Shown here piece after piece: positions 34,065 to 34,271 of a stretch of DNA of 34,271 nt (its first letter is position 1; the number at the start of each line of letters is the position of its first letter). A model generated the notes under the pieces. The model had not been told where the DNA came from. It worked only from the letters and a program-made list of their open reading frames with translations, and searched no databases. A program made the translations under genes and the position numbers. Origin of the DNA: an uncultured Bacteroidales bacterium (GTDB taxonomy: Bacteria > Bacteroidota > Bacteroidia > Bacteroidales > JAFGXI01); the NCBI GenBank assembly GCA_947311115.1, contig CAMZKE010000101.1, positions 1-34,271 on the forward strand, in the 5' to 3' direction.

Positions 34065-34241
34065 TGTTTTATAGGTTTTATTGTCTTCTTATGTCTTGTT
34101 AATAATTTACTATATCACTTAAATACAATACATTAATTACTTTTAGTGGACATTAGGATACATATCAAGCAAATCATTCTGATTTTGTATATTGACGAAA
34201 AAAAATTGTAAAACCAAAATGATTTTGCTACTTTTACACGT

Positions 34242-34271
34242 ATGAAATTTTGTGCTAAACATATCCAAAAC
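34242..34271 (+). CDS. Possible start of a gene running off the window
   Basis: An ATG at 34242 opens a frame (MKFCAKHIQN) that continues past the edge. Upstream, TTG (34206-34208), 20 bases, and TACTTTTA (34229-34236) approximate the promoter pattern with one mismatch in the -7 box, which would put the transcript start at or next to the ATG. Only ten codons are visible, so no function can be given. Confidence 0.3.
   Translation, partial: MKFCAKHIQN

Larger units (their letters stand above)
29961..34218. mobile_element. Candidate extent of a decayed integrative element
   Basis: The minus-strand genes 31301-33981 (integrase, RteC-like, excisionase-like HTH, BT4734-type) form the usual integration block of Bacteroidota genomic islands. 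An exact 11-bp direct repeat GTAAAACCAAA at 29961-29971 and 34208-34218 brackets this block plus the AAA ATPase. It could be the attachment-site duplication. An 11-mer match between two AT-rich flanks may also be chance, so the limits are tentative; the presence of an element is much better supported than its ends. Confidence 0.35.

Noticed and set aside
33982-34241. tRNA gene as the integration target
   Set aside because: No cloverleaf or tRNA 3'-end sequence could be recognised near either end of the element.

Overview
The window is AT-rich and reads as a member of the Bacteroidota. Its secreted proteins carry type IX secretion (T9SS) C-terminal sorting domains of both type A and type B. 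It has a PorP/SprF protein and an OmpA/PorE-like protein, and several genes are preceded by the phylum's -7 promoter box TAnnTTTG. Dense long genes with N-terminal signal peptides (many ending in a Q-type cleavage region) fit a cell-envelope island. I would not name a genus.

Layout. 1-430: the 5' end of an IS4-type transposase gene with a nonsense mutation, plus a probable IS end. 511-2892: a secreted beta-helix/LamG protein broken by one in-frame stop, with a LamG segment that looks spliced in as a permuted unit. 3033-3719: aquaporin AqpZ. 3759-16909: a T9SS-linked surface-adhesin module made of a PorP/SprF protein, a TPR/propeller/OmpA protein and a 3411-residue type-B-CTD adhesin with about 14 PKD-like and many Ig-like domains, including ten copies of a cysteine-paired unit of about 105 residues. 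16988-24765: a tight seven-gene envelope operon (DUF481 outer-membrane protein, solute-binding protein, Bax-like glucosaminidase, secreted N-terminal-Cys amide hydrolase, DUF2490 protein, Omp85-type barrel, amidohydrolase lipoprotein with a cystatin-like C-terminus). 24897-27685: a second Omp85-type barrel and a membrane-tethered TPR-HTH regulator. 27866-29631: an unlisted 46-codon gene overlapping a type-A-CTD secreted protein, closed by a clear terminator. 30070-31263: an AAA ATPase with its own consensus promoter. 31301-33981, minus strand: a decayed integrative element with tyrosine integrase, frameshifted RteC-like gene, excisionase-like HTH gene and a truncated BT4734-type gene. At the far right edge there may be the start of another gene.

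How the parts may work together. The PorP/SprF and OmpA proteins probably serve export and anchoring of the giant adhesin. The seven-gene operon is the best candidate for an undescribed system: every product is exported, and three are amide- or glycan-bond hydrolases, next to a solute-binding protein and three outer-membrane-type proteins, with no transporter permease. This suggests envelope or peptide/amide processing, but the substrate is unknown. In the integrative element, a perfect 16-bp palindrome with a third half-site one helical turn away lies upstream of the excisionase-like gene and beside the RteC-like gene. This resembles the RteC-controlled excision switch of Bacteroides conjugative transposons, here apparently disabled by an extra A in an A10 tract.
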